From Fodinicola feengrottensis (GTDB lineage Bacteria; Actinomycetota; Actinomycetes; Mycobacteriales; HKI-0501), in NCBI RefSeq assembly GCF_010993775.1, contig NZ_WOTO01000001.1, positions 186,001-250,000 on the forward strand: DNA of 64,000 nt, in the 5' to 3' direction. Shown in pieces: positions 41,338 through 51,393 of this stretch (positions are counted from its first letter, which is position 1; each line of letters begins with the position of its first letter). The notes under the pieces are model-generated. The model was not told where the DNA came from, ran no database searches, and worked only from the letters and a program-made list of their open reading frames with translations. The translations under genes were made by a program, and so were the position numbers.

Positions 41338-41800
41338 CCGTTTTCCTGCTGCCGATCGCGTTGTTGGCTATTGGTCTGTCGGCAGGCACGCTGGTGGGCA
41401 CGACGATCGGCGTCGTGCCGTTCTATCACACGCTGCCCGCGAGCGATTACGTACGCGCACATGCTTTCGCGGCCGGTCGGTACGATCCGTTCCAAAACCG
41501 GCGTGTTTGCTGTGACGGACGGTGGTCGCGGACGTACTCGTCGCGATCACCGCACCGGTGCCGGCAGGTCGGGTGCTGGCTGGAGTCTGCGCCTTGTTGG
41601 CGGCCTCGGTGGTGACGGTTTCGGTGACCCGTAACGTGCCGGTGAACCGGTGGCTTCGATCGCTGGACCCGGAGCAGCTGCCGACGGACTTCGCCGACCG
41701 GGATCCGCGCGCGTACTGGACGAAATGGAACCAGGTGCGAACCGCGCTCGCGGTGCTCGCGCTGCTCGGCAACGTCATCACCGCCGGCCTGCTGATCTGA
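41334..41800 (+). CDS. DUF1772 membrane protein (anthrone-oxygenase-like), second copy
   Basis: About 155 residues. Same layout as 37092: VSVTRNVPVNRWLRSLD and YWTKWNQVRTALAVLALLG correspond to the signatures of the first copy. An indel near 41510 joins the first helix part (LAIGLSAGTLVGTTIGVVPF) to VADVLVAITAPVP. Start ATG overlaps the cyclase stop. Probably oxidises an anthrone intermediate in the membrane. Confidence 0.8.
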
Positions 41801-41823
41801 CCTTCGACGAGAGGTTTCCTGCG

Positions 41824-42561
41824 ATGGAACTGAATCTGGATGGAAAGAACGCCGTCGTCACCGGCGGCACCCGGGGCATCGGCCGGGCAGTCAGCCTGGA
41901 GCTGGCCCGGGCCGGCTGCAATGTCGTTGCCTGCTACCGAAGCAACGTTGAGGCGGCCGCGCAGCTGGAGAAGGACCTGGCCGAAACTCCAGGAAAGCAC
42001 AGTGTGATCCAGGCCGATGTGGCGGTGCCGGCGGACGTGGACCGATTGGTCGACGAATGCCGTACCCGACTGGGATCGCTGGACGTGCTGGTGCATAACG
42101 CCGGCTCGATCAGCCACATTCCGTTGGCGAAACTGGGCATCGAGCAGTGGCGGAACGTGCTGGACAGCAACCTGACCGCGATGTATCTGTTGGTCAGCCG
42201 GTCGCTGGACCTCTTTTCGGACCAGGCCTCGGTGATTGGCGTCGGCTCGAAGGTCGCCTTGGTTGGCGTACCGTTGCGCGGCCATTACACCGCGGCGAAA
42301 GCCGGCATGATCGGGCTGACCCGGTCGCTGTGCAAGGAACTCGGTCCCAAGGGCATCCGGGTGAACCTGGTGGCGCCCGGCATTATCGACACCGACCAGG
42401 CCGCCGGACTTTCCCCGGAAATGCGCGAACGTTATCGCTCCATGACCTCGGTCGGCCGGCTCGGCGAACCGGACGACATTGCCGGCGCGGTGGTCTTCCT
42501 CGCCAGCGACATGTCGCGGTTCATCACCGGCGAGACCATCAACGTCGACGGAGGCATGTGA
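41824..42561 (+). CDS. Polyketide ketoreductase, FabG-like SDR
   Basis: 245 residues, intact. NADP site TGGTRGIGRAV, NAG motif VLVHNAGSIS, active-site Ser in GVGSKVALV and Tyr/Lys in HYTAAKAG. A KR of this FabG-like kind, placed among cyclase and small monooxygenase genes, is what pentangular polyphenol clusters contain (for example the PdmG role), reducing a late ring ketone. ATG at 41824 with GAGAGG upstream. Confidence 0.85.
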   Translation: MELNLDGKNAVVTGGTRGIGRAVSLELARAGCNVVACYRSNVEAAAQLEKDLAETPGKHSVIQADVAVPADVDRLVDECRTRLGSLDVLVHNAGSISHIPLAKLGIEQWRNVLDSNLTAMYLLVSRSLDLFSDQASVIGVGSKVALVGVPLRGHYTAAKAGMIGLTRSLCKELGPKGIRVNLVAPGIIDTDQAAGLSPEMRERYRSMTSVGRLGEPDDIAGAVVFLASDMSRFITGETINVDGGM

Positions 42562-42562
42562 G

Positions 42563-42883
42563 ATGGCCGTTTTCCGGATCATGCTGCGGATGCAGATCAA
42601 GGCCGGGATGGGACCGGAGTTCGAGAAGGCGTGGTATTCGATTGGCGACGTGATCTCCGGGCACCCGGCCAACCTCGGTCAGTGGCTGCTTCGCAGTGGA
42701 GATGAGGAAAACCTCTACTACATCATGAGCGACTGGGTCGACGAGCCGGAGTTCCGCGAATTCGAGAAGAGCGCGCAGCACCTGGAACACCGGCAGAAAC
42801 TGCACCCGTACCGCGAACAGGGCAGCATGGCGACCATGCACGTCGTCTATGACATGCTGAAAATCCGGAGCGGCGCGCGATGA
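42563..42883 (+). CDS. Antibiotic biosynthesis monooxygenase (ABM) family protein, first
   Basis: 106 residues, intact. FRIMLRMQIKAGMGPEFEKAW, LYYIMSDWVDEPEFREFE and HRQKLHPYR fit the cofactor-free ABM fold that oxidises anthrone-type polyketides to quinones. Starts two bases after the ketoreductase stop. Works with the next gene, probably as a pair. Confidence 0.82.
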   Translation: MAVFRIMLRMQIKAGMGPEFEKAWYSIGDVISGHPANLGQWLLRSGDEENLYYIMSDWVDEPEFREFEKSAQHLEHRQKLHPYREQGSMATMHVVYDMLKIRSGAR

Positions 42884-43181
42884 TCGGCCGGGTCCGTGTG
42901 GTCGTCTATTATGCCGCTCCCGAGGAGACGTTGGTCGACGCGTACGAACGGGTCAACAAGGAGATGGCTGGCACCGCTGGCCTGGTCGGCGCGGAGCTGT
43001 TGAAGTCCACTTTGGACACCGACCGGTTCGCCGTGCTGAGCGAGTGGACAGACCTGCCGTCTTTTTCCAGCAGTGGGAGGAGGGCGCGCGGCACCGAAAC
43101 CAGACGTCCGAGCTGCGGCCGTACGAGGACGGGACGAACGGCCGTCCGTACGGGATTTATCAGGTCATCGGGCAGTTGTGA
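42880..43181 (+). CDS. Antibiotic biosynthesis monooxygenase (ABM) family protein, second
   Basis: About 100 residues. VVVYYAAPEETLVDAYERV, GLVGAELLKSTLDTDRFAVLSEW, then after an indel in a T run near 43063: FQQWEEGARHRNQTSELRPY and GIYQVIGQL. Two adjacent ABM genes of this type are typical of pentangular pathways (PdmH/PdmI roles). ATG overlaps the previous stop. Confidence 0.78.
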
Positions 43182-43369
43182 CCTCTCGGCGGGTAGCGGT
43201 GGCGGTCGGCCGGTTGGTCCTGCGCGGTCTGCAGGACCTCGGCCGCTGCCACGCGATGGCCGACTGGGCGGTGTTCGCGGAGCAGATTCCGGTGGACCAG
43301 CACGAAAAAGCGCTGAGTGAGGAGAAAACGGATGTCCGGAATCACGGGTTGGGTGGATTTCGAGCGTGA
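43178..43369 (+). CDS. Small protein of unknown function in the PKS operon
   Basis: 63 residues from a GTG overlapping the previous stop (GTGA). First half: RRVAVAVGRLVLRGLQDLGRC, an amphipathic helix; middle: MADWAVFAEQIPVDQHEKALSEE. The end overlaps the start of the amide ligase by 38 bases, so the true stop may lie earlier if an indel is present. I recognise no family. Confidence 0.4.
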   Translation: MTSRRVAVAVGRLVLRGLQDLGRCHAMADWAVFAEQIPVDQHEKALSEEKTDVRNHGLGGFRA

Positions 43370-45191
43370 CCTGCACCGGGACGGCGCCACGGTCCGCGCG
43401 ATGACCGCCACGCTGGCCGGCCGCGGCCCGGACGCCGAGGAGCTGTGGCTCAGCTCGAGGGCGATCCTTGGCCACCGCCGGCTCGCGGTCGTCGATCGTG
43501 AGGGTGGCCGGCAGCCCAAGGTTGCCGAGGAAGACGGAAAGCTGCTCGCCGTCGTCGTTTTCAACGGCGAGATCTACAACGCTGATGAGCTGCGTGGTCA
43601 ACTTGTCTCGCACGGCCATCGGTTCCGCACCCGCAGCGACACCGAAGTGGTCCTGCGTGCGTATCTTCAGTGGGGCGCTGAAGCACCCCGACGGTTCAAC
43701 GGCATGTTCGCCTTCGGAATTTGGGACGTACGCAAGGAAGAGCTGCTGCTCGCCCGTGACCACATTGGCGCCAAGCCGCTCATCTACTACCCGACGCCTA
43801 CCGGGGTGCTTTTCGGTTCCGAGCCCAAGGCGATCCTCGCGCACCCGTCGGTGCCCGCAGTGGTGGACTTCGACGGACTTCGTGAAGTCCTGTCGCAGTC
43901 CGGCACCCCTGGCGAGGTGGCTTTCCGCGGCATGAAAGAGGTTCGCGCCGGGCACCTGGTTCGCATCCGCCGGCAGGGACTGACCGTCGAGAAGTTTTGG
44001 GGGGCCTGGAGGCGTACGAGCACACCGACGACCTCAAAACCACCATTGGCACGGTTCGCGAGTTGCTGGAGGAATCGGCCGCGCTGCACCTGATGGCGGA
44101 TGTGCCCATTTGCTCGCTGATCTCCGGTGGCCTGGATTCCAGTGGCCTCACCGCGCTGGTCGCGAAGGTGCTGAAGGCGCGGGGCGCCGGCCCGGTGCGT
44201 ACGTTCACCGTCGACTATCGGGGCCTGGCGGAGAACTTCCAGCCGGACGAGGTGCGTACGACCCTGGATGCGCCCTATGTGGCCGATCTGGTCCAGCATC
44301 TCGGCGCCGAGCACACGAATGTCATGGTCAGCACCGAAGATCTGCTCGACCCGGTGATGCGGGCCGCCACCATCCGGGCCCGGGACGTGCCGAGCCCGCT
44401 CGGCGACATGCAGACCGGGCTGTACCTGCTCTATCGGGAGGCCGCGATCCATTCCCGAGTGGCCCTCACCGGTCAGCTCGCCGACTCGCTTTTCGTGGCC
44501 TCAAATGGTTGCAGGACCCGCAGTTCGCCAACGCCGACACCTTCCCCTGGGTGGCGTTGGCCCAGAAGCGTGCCTGCGCCGACGGCATCGGCAACGGCCT
44601 GCTGCATCCGGCGCTGCGGGCTCGGCTGGACATTCCCGGCTACTGCACCGAAAGATTCCACCAGGCACTCACCGAGGTGCCGACCATCGCCGGTGAGGAC
44701 AAGCTGAACCGGCGGATGCGCGAAATGACGTACATGCAGCTGACCCGCTATCCGGAAACGCTCATCAAGAACGACGAGCGGTTGAGCGGCCAGGTCGGCC
44801 TGGAGGCCCGTTTCCCGTACTGCGACCCGCGTTTTTGCTGCAGTATGCCTTCAACACCCCGTGGGATATGCAGATTTTCGACGGCCGGGAGAAGAGCGTG
44901 CTGCGAGCCGCCGTCGCTGACCTGCTGCCCAAGTCTGTGGTGGAACGGAAAAAGAGTCCGTTCCCGGTCAGCGTCGATCCCACGTACGCGAAGGTCCTGC
45001 GCTCCGAGCTGACCGAACTTCTCGATGATCCTGGGGCGCCCGCCGCCGCACTCATCGACCGTGAAGGCGCCCGCGCGGTCCTCGACGACCCGGAAAGCCT
45101 CGCCAATGGCTGGCGAAGCCGCGCTAACGTGGAAATGCTGGTCCAGGTCAACACCTGGCTCCGCGACTACGGCATCCGCCTCGACATCTGA
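43332..45191 (+). CDS. Asparagine-synthetase-like amide ligase with Ser in place of the glutaminase Cys
   Basis: About 619 residues. N-terminal Ntn domain: RGPDAEELW, GHRRLAVVD, VVFNGEIYNADEL, SDTEVVLRAYLQWG. C-terminal synthetase domain: PP-loop LISGGLDSSGLTALVA for ATP, then TFTVDYRGLAENF. The residue after the initiator Met, normally the Cys nucleophile that releases ammonia from glutamine, is Ser here (codon 43335-43337, MSGITGWVDF). Indels near 44010, 44500 and 44835. In type II PKS clusters such enzymes make a malonamyl starter (OxyD) or attach an amino acid (PdmN). With Cys lost, a free amine may be the acceptor. A longer start at 43317 has no support. Confidence 0.85.
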
Positions 45192-45460
45192 TCTCCTTCC
45201 GGGTTCACCGGGCTCTCACGCGAGCTCACTCCGATCGCGGATCGTCTTTCCGGTGCGTCGGAAATCGGTGAGGTCGCCGCCTGCGAGGAGGTCGTCGACG
45301 TCCTCGGAGGTCACCGGTAGGCCGGGAGCGAACTGCCGGGGGCGGCTGCGCCGGCGGTCGGTGCGTACGGCGGTCGGCGGCGATAGCGATATCGCGCCCA
45401 GATCGTCGATCGCCAGTCGAAATATCGGCGCCCAGTGGCAGAATGCGATATGAAGTCTCC

Positions 45461-46533
45461 ATGACTTCTCTCGACCCGAAAAGCCTGCCCCTCTCGCGCG
45501 CTATCTTCCGCGGCGGGCCGTGCGCCTGCCCACAACCGAAAAACGGCACGCCGCGATTCCGTGCGTGGACATTCACAACCACCTTGGTAAATGGTTGACC
45601 GGCGATGGCACCTGGATGACTCCAGATGTCGCAGAGCTCATCCGCATCATGGATCGCTGCCAGGTCGACCACATTGTCAATCTCGACGGCCGGTGGGGCA
45701 CCGAACTTCAGGAAAACCTGGAAAGGTACGACCTCGCACACCCTGGCCGATTCTCCACTTTCTGCCATGTCGACTTCCGGGTCCTGGCCGAAAGGGGCAA
45801 CGCGACGCAGACTCTGGTCGACCAGCTCCACGAAGCGGCCAAGGTCGGCGCTCGCGGGCTCAAAGTCTGGAAGAATCTCGGCCTGGAATTTCGCGACCAA
45901 CGCGGTGAGCTCGTCCTGCCCGATGACGATCGGGTGGCGCCGGTCTTTGACGCGGCAGCGGAGCTGGACCTCCCGGTTCTTATCCATACCGCCGATCCCG
46001 TCGCGTTTTTCGAGCCGATAGACCAGCACAACGAGCGCATCGAGGACCTCGCCACGAACCCGGACTGGTGGTTCGGCAAGCCCGGGCTGCCGACCTTCGA
46101 TCGCCTGATCGACGCGCTGGAAGCGGTGGTGGCCGGCCATCCGAGGACGACTTTTATCGCGGCACACGTGGGATGCGCGGCGGAGGATTTGCGGCGGGTC
46201 TCGCGAATGCTGACCGCGTACGAAAACCTGCACGTCGATCTCGGTGGCCGGATGCCCGAGCTCGGCCGGCAGCCACGAGCCGCCCGCCGGCTGATCGTGG
46301 ACCATCCACGGCAGGTGCTCTTCGGCACCGACCTCTATCCAGTGGTAGAGCAGGAATATCATCGCTGGTTCCGGTTCGTCGAGACCGACGACGAGTGTTT
46401 TGGGTATGCACCGGACGACGAGATCCCGCCGATGGGCCGTTGGGATATCAGTGCCCTGGACATCCCAGCCTCCCATCTTGCCGCCCTGTATGCCGGAAAC
46501 GCTCGACGAATTCTGCGTCTTCCCGTCAGCTGA
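45461..46533 (+). CDS. Amidohydrolase-family TIM-barrel protein
   Basis: About 357 residues. Metal ligands of the amidohydrolase-2 family can be followed: CVDIHNHLG (HxH), LKVWKNLG, PVLIHTADP, TFIAAHVGC and LFGTDLYP. The ATG at 45461 gives the Pro-rich leader LDPKSLPLS if one indel near 45502 is bridged; a GTG at 45520 is the alternative. Such proteins hydrolyse or decarboxylate small acids and lactones. It ends 8 bases into the convergent GH4 gene. Probably part of the catabolic locus to the right and not of the PKS. Confidence 0.75.
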
Positions 46534-47856
46534 AGGAAAACCACGGGCGAGGCGAGAGTGGCTGGCGAGCCCACTCGGGAAGCAGGGTCCCGTGAGCGGC
46601 GACGAGGTCGTCGCACAGGTTCCAGATCTGGTCCACGGTCAGGCTGGCGGCGGTGTTGGGGTCGACCATCGCGGCCTGCCGGATCATGCGCGGGTCCTGG
46701 GTGAGTGCCGCTTGGACAGTCAGCTCTCCCACACTGAGAAAGGCGCGGTTCAGCGCGGCGCACTGGACGGGGAGATCGCCAACGTGCCAAGGATGGACGC
46801 CACCGCGGTCGACGGTCGCCGGCACCTCGACGGCCGCGCCAGCCGGGAGATTGGTGATGAGGCCGGTGTTGGCCACGTTCACCTGAATCTGGCGCGGGGT
46901 GCCGGTGACGATGCTGTGGATGACCTGCGGAGCGTATTCCGTCGCCTCGCTCTCGATGTCGACCTTTCCGCCTGCCGCCACAATGTCCCTCGTACGCTCA
47001 AAAAAGTCGCGACGTTCTCCTCGCTTATCTTTATGTACGTATCGATCGGGATGCGTAGCCGAGCGATTTCGCTGGTATTCTTCAGATACCACGGCACGTA
47101 CTCACTCGAGTGCTCGCTGGTCTCGGTCGGGTAGTAGCCCAACCGGCGATACATGTCCACCCGTACGCGCCGCCGCAGCTCTGGATCGGCGGCGATCCGG
47201 GTGTTCAGCAGTGGGTAGAGATCCTCCCCATCCCGCTCGAGTGTGAGCAGCCACGCCTGGTGATTGACACCCGCGGAGTGGAACGTGACTTCCTCGTGCG
47301 GGATGCCCATGACCTCGCTCAACCCCACGACTGTCCAGTAGACCGAGTGGCACAGTCCGTACGCGCGCAGTTTCGGGGCGATCCGGGACAGATACCAGAT
47401 GTTCATCGCCATCGGATTGGTGTAGTTCAGCAGAATCGCGTCCGGGCAGACTTCGGCCATGTCCGTGGCGAGGGCACTGAGCAGCGGGAAGGTTCGTAGC
47501 GCCCGGAAAATCGCGCCGATGCCGAGGGTGTCCGCGATGGTCTGTCGCAGTCCGTACGCGGCCGGAATGTCGAAATCCGTGCGAGTCGCGGCCAAACCGC
47601 CGACTTGGACGATGTTGATGACGAAGTCGGCGCCCTCCAGTGCGGCCCGGCGGTCCGCGGTGGCTACGATCGTAGGCGCGGCACCGAGTTGTTCGGCCAC
47701 CGAGCGGGCCACTCCATCGGCGGTCCGCAGCCGGCTGTCGTCGATGTCATGGAGGCGCAGCTCGAGATTTTCCAGGTCTGGAAAGCGAAGAAGGTCGGCG
47801 ACGAGGTCGCGGGTGAATTCGACGCTGCCGGCGCCGATAAAGCTGATGACGGTCAC
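46526..47856 (-). CDS. Glycoside hydrolase family 4 (NAD- and Mn-dependent)
   Basis: About 443 residues. NAD site ISFIGAGSVEFTRDL at the N-terminus; NYTNPMAMN; Mn ligands in GLCHSVYWTV (Cys) and SAGVNHQAWLL (His). GH4 enzymes oxidise C3, eliminate the glycoside and reduce back; specificity ranges over alpha-glucosides, alpha-galactosides and alpha-glucuronides/galacturonides. An indel near 46995 shifts the last third (SIVTGTPRQIQVNVANTG, WHVGDLPVQCAALNRAFL). GTG start overlaps the IclR stop, with GGAAGGA upstream. Confidence 0.87.
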
Positions 47857-48674
47857 GACTGCTCGGTCCTTCCGGGGGGCGGGGATGCGAAGTCGAAATG
47901 GGTGATGAGGTCGAGCAACTCGGTGCCGATCCGCTCGATGCCCAGCGTGAGCATCGAGTCGCGCATGCCGGTGACGCTGACCGCGGTGTGTGGCGACAGT
48001 TCCCCGAAAACCATCGGAACGCGCGCGCCGCGACGCAGAGCAGCCCGAGCTCGCTTTCCTGGTCATCGACCGAGAAGCCGGTTTCCCGTACGGCATCCAA
48101 GGCATCGGACAATGCCCCGGCGGTGGTCGCGGTGTGGTGCGTACGCTGAACCAGCGGCCCGTGTTCGCTGACCCATTCGCCGACGGCCGCGCGGTCGGGG
48201 AGAATATGTGCCAGTAACGCCTTGCCCACGCCGGTGGCATGGGCAGGGTTTCGGCCGCCGATCACCGAAGTGATACGAACGCCGATATTCGCCTCCACTT
48301 TGTCGACATAGCTGATCTCACCGCCGGCGAGGCACGCCAGGTGGGTGGTCTGCTGGAATCGGTCGCGTACGGACAGAACCAGCGGGTGCAGCACCTGCCG
48401 CAGGTCGAATCCAGCGTGAAAGGTGAAGGCTGCCTCCAATGCGGCCGCGCCCAGCAAATAGACGCCGCCAGATTCCTGTTGGGTGGCGAAACCGCGCGGG
48501 CGCGCATCGAGGAAAGAATCCGATGCAGAGATGGCTTGGGCACGCCGAGGCCGGCCGACATCTGCTGCAGGGAAACGCCTGACGGGTGCCGGCCGAGGAA
48601 GGTCAGGACCTGCAGGGGGCGCGGTCGACTGCCTGGTGCGCCGGGACGGCTGGGGAACCCAGGGGTGTGCTCAT
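47852..48674 (-). CDS. IclR-family transcriptional regulator
   Basis: About 273 residues, broken by three indels (near 48610, 48525 and 48030). N-terminal winged helix: LQVLTFLGRHPSGVSLQQM and GLGVPKPSLHRILSSMRA. Ligand domain: FQQTTHLACLAGGEISYVDK, ATGVGKALLAHILPD, RETGFSVDDQESELGL. Located between the GH4 gene it is co-transcribed with and the divergent catabolic operon at 48766, it probably controls both in response to a sugar acid. Confidence 0.82.
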
Positions 48675-48765
48675 CGAGTCACAATCACATTCCGCTCATA
48701 GAAACGCTAGTCCGCTGACAGGATCGATGCTACCTTGCCACCCATCGACTGGACGGAGGGATTTG
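48675..48765. promoter_or_regulatory. Divergent promoter region between IclR and dehydrogenase genes
   Basis: 91 bp holding both promoters. On the minus strand TTCTATGAGCGGAA (near 48690-48705) is an imperfect TTC...GAA palindrome of a size IclR proteins use. GGACGGAGGG at 48751-48760 is the ribosome site of the dehydrogenase. Confidence 0.35.
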
Positions 48766-49707
48766 ATGCACGCCTTGGTCTTCACCGGCGCGGGGCGCGT
48801 CGAGTTGCAGAATGTGCCGCCTCCAGACGCGGCCGAAGACGAGACTGTAGTGACTGTCCGTGCCAGCGGAATCTGCGGAAGTGAACTGCATGGATTCCGT
48901 ACGGTGGGCATGAGAGTGCCACCGCTCATCATGGGGCACGAGTTTGTCGGCACCACCGATGCCGGCGACCGAGTGGTGATCAACCCGCTGATTTCCTGCC
49001 AGAGCTGCGATTCCTGCCTGCGCGGCGAGCCTCAGGTGTGCCGGACCAGGGGATTGCTCGGGGTGAGTCGCCCGGGTGGTTTCGCGGAAACTGTCGCGGT
49101 CCCGACCGGAGCGCTCTATCCCTTACCGCTGGGGGTTGGTTGGAGCGCGGCCACGTTGATCGAGCCGCTGGCCAACGCCGTACACGCCTGGTCAGCGCGC
49201 GGTGACGGGGATCGGGTCGGGGTGATTGGCGCCGGGGCGATCGGTTTGGTTTGTGCGCTGGTGGCCCGTTTCCACGGCGCCGAGGTGACCGTCAGCGAGA
49301 CTTCCACGGACCGGAGAGAGGTGGCCGAGTCGCTCGGCCTGACTGTGACCACCGCACTTCCTGGTGAGTACGACACGGTTTTCGACGCCGTCGGCGCGCA
49401 GGTCACCAGGGTCAGTGCGATCGAGAGATGCCGCCCGGCTGGCACCGCGGTGTGGCTGGGCCTGGCCGCCGACGACGTGCAACTGGCCGGAAATCCTCGT
49501 CGTCCGGCAGGAAAAGCGAATCGTCGGATCGTTTGCCTACACGCCAGCCGATTTCGCCGCCGCCGTCGATCTGGCGACCACTCTGGACCTGTCGTGGACC
49601 ACCGACGTGCCGCTGTCCGAGGCGGACGCCGTTTTACTCGCTGGCAAACGGAAAACACCGCGATCGCGAAGGCGGTCATCGTGCCCGACTCGGTGGTGGG
49701 CACATGA
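48766..49707 (+). CDS. Zinc-dependent medium-chain dehydrogenase (sorbitol/threonine dehydrogenase-like)
   Basis: About 313 residues. Catalytic zinc ligands in ASGICGSELHG and IMGHEFVG; structural zinc Cys in SCQSCDSCLRGEPQVC; NAD site VGVIGAGAIGLVCAL. Two indels (near 49495 and 49640) distort the C-terminus, which reads EILVVRQEKRIVGSFAYTPADF and AIAKAVIVPDS. Oxidises a polyol or sugar acid hydroxyl. First gene of an operon with an SDR, a lactonase and an importer. Confidence 0.87.
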   Translation: MHALVFTGAGRVELQNVPPPDAAEDETVVTVRASGICGSELHGFRTVGMRVPPLIMGHEFVGTTDAGDRVVINPLISCQSCDSCLRGEPQVCRTRGLLGVSRPGGFAETVAVPTGALYPLPLGVGWSAATLIEPLANAVHAWSARGDGDRVGVIGAGAIGLVCALVARFHGAEVTVSETSTDRREVAESLGLTVTTALPGEYDTVFDAVGAQVTRVSAIERCRPAGTAVWLGLAADDVQLAGNPRRPAGKANRRIVCLHASRFRRRRRSGDHSGPVVDHRRAAVRGGRRFTRWQTENTAIAKAVIVPDSVVGT

Positions 49708-50471
49708 TGGGCCTCGCCGGTCGTGGCGTGCTGGTCAGCGGCGGCACCAGCGGGATTGGGTTGGCCGCGGCCCAGCGGTTCCTCGAAGAAGGCTGCCGGG
49801 TGTACATAACCGGGCACGAGCCGGACGCACTGGCCGCAGCGCTGGAAAAACTCGGCAAACGAGGGGAGATTTCCGGTCAGGTGTGCGATGTCAGCGACCA
49901 CCAGCAGGCGATCGCCGCGGTGGAGGCCGCGGACGCGGCCGTCGGTGCGCTCACGGTGGTCGCCAACAATGCCGGTATTTCCTGGCGAGAGCCATTTCTG
50001 CAGCAGCTGGAAGTCGCGCACTGGGACCGGATCATGGCTGTCAACCTGCGAGGAATGTTTTCGGTGGCGCAGGCCGCCGCGCAATTGCTCGTACGCGCCG
50101 GACGCGCCGGTTCCATCATCAACATGGCGTCCACCAACGCGCTTGGCGGTGAGGAGGACTACGCGCATTACAACTCCTCGAAAGGCGGAGTCCTTCAACT
50201 CACCCGCAGCATGGCCGTGGAACTCGGCCCGTACGGCATCCGGGTCAACGCGATCTGTCCCGGATATATCGACACTCCACTGAACCAGACGATCGCCGGC
50301 GGGCTACCGGGCGACTTCGCCCAGCGGTATGCGAACGAACGGATTCCGTTGCGCAGGGTGGGCAATCCCGAGGATGTCGCCGCCGCATATGCATTCTTGG
50401 CCAGCGACGACGCGGCTTTCGTGCATGGCGCCGTGCTCGCGGTCGACGGCGGTCAGGTAGCGGTGATGTGA
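49704..50471 (+). CDS. SDR-family dehydrogenase
   Basis: 255 residues, intact. SGGTSGIGLAAAQ, ANNAGISWREP, active-site Ser in INMASTNALGG and Tyr/Lys in HYNSSKGG, end AVLAVDGGQVAVM. The ATG overlaps the upstream stop and the stop overlaps the lactonase start. Together with the SMP-30 lactonase that follows, it suggests oxidation of a sugar to a lactone and ring opening. Confidence 0.88.
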   Translation: MMGLAGRGVLVSGGTSGIGLAAAQRFLEEGCRVYITGHEPDALAAALEKLGKRGEISGQVCDVSDHQQAIAAVEAADAAVGALTVVANNAGISWREPFLQQLEVAHWDRIMAVNLRGMFSVAQAAAQLLVRAGRAGSIINMASTNALGGEEDYAHYNSSKGGVLQLTRSMAVELGPYGIRVNAICPGYIDTPLNQTIAGGLPGDFAQRYANERIPLRRVGNPEDVAAAYAFLASDDAAFVHGAVLAVDGGQVAVM

Positions 50472-51393
50472 TGCTGGTGCAGGACGTGCGGGGGCCAGTG
50501 TGCGATTTGGGGGAAGGTCCGTGGTGGGACGCGCGAACGCACCGCCTTGTCTGGGTCGACCTGCTCGCGGGTTTTGTTCACATGCTTGACCCGGGCACCG
50601 AGGGCTGCCGGACGGTGGTCGTGGGCCAGCCGGTCAGCGCGGTCGTACGCGCCGGCGAAAACTGGCTGCTGACTGTCGAAACCGGCTTCGAACTGCGCGA
50701 TCCGGAATGGAAAACCCTGTCGTCGTACGAGATTTTCCGGAAGCCCACGAAAGTCCGGATGAACGACGCCGGCTGCGATCCGGCCGGTCGACTTTACGCC
50801 GGCTCGTTGGCGTACGACGACAGGGAAGGCCTGGGCTGCCTCTACCGACTCGACCAGGACGGCGGTTGCCATGAACTGGTGACCGGGTTGGGCATTTCCA
50901 ACGGTCTGGCGTGGTCGCCCGACCACCGGACGATGTACCACGTGGATTCCGCGGCCCGGGTGATTTATGCCCGTGAGTACGACGAAACCACTGGCTCACT
51001 CGGGGGGCGGCGCCAGTCTTTTATACCCACACCGACGACGACGCGATGCCGGACGGGATCGCGGTCGACGCGCAGGGCGGCCTGTGGGTGGCGCTCTGGG
51101 ACGGCGGCCGGGTGATCCGACTGGACGCCACCGGCCACGTCACCGCGCAGGTTTCGGTGCCAGCGCTGCGGGTCACGAGTGTCGCGTTCGGCGATGAGGA
51201 CCTGCGTACGCTCTATTTGACGACGGCTCGTACAGGCCTGAACGAGGCGACCCTAAAAGCCTATCCAGGCAGCGGTCGCGTGCATTTCTTCCATACCGAC
51301 GTCCCCGGCCTGTCAGTTGCCGGCGCGGCGCTGTTTTCCCTTCCTGACTCGTCCCCAGCGAGTCCGCACGGATGTCCAAGGAGGGCAACGTGA
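50471..51393 (+). CDS. SMP-30/gluconolactonase-family lactonase
   Basis: About 306 residues. Six-bladed propeller motifs: CDLGEGPWWD (metal Glu), RMNDAGCDPAGRLYAGS (Asn), GISNGLAWSPD (Asn), MPDGIAVDAQGGLWVALW (Asp). One indel near 51010 in a G run. Hydrolyses aldonolactones with a divalent metal. The C-terminal residues overlap the ribosome site and start of the binding-protein gene. Confidence 0.87.

Noticed and set aside
45226..46476. A 416-codon minus-strand open frame opposite the amidohydrolase
   Set aside because: The plus strand has all amidohydrolase metal motifs; the minus frame has none and no ribosome site.
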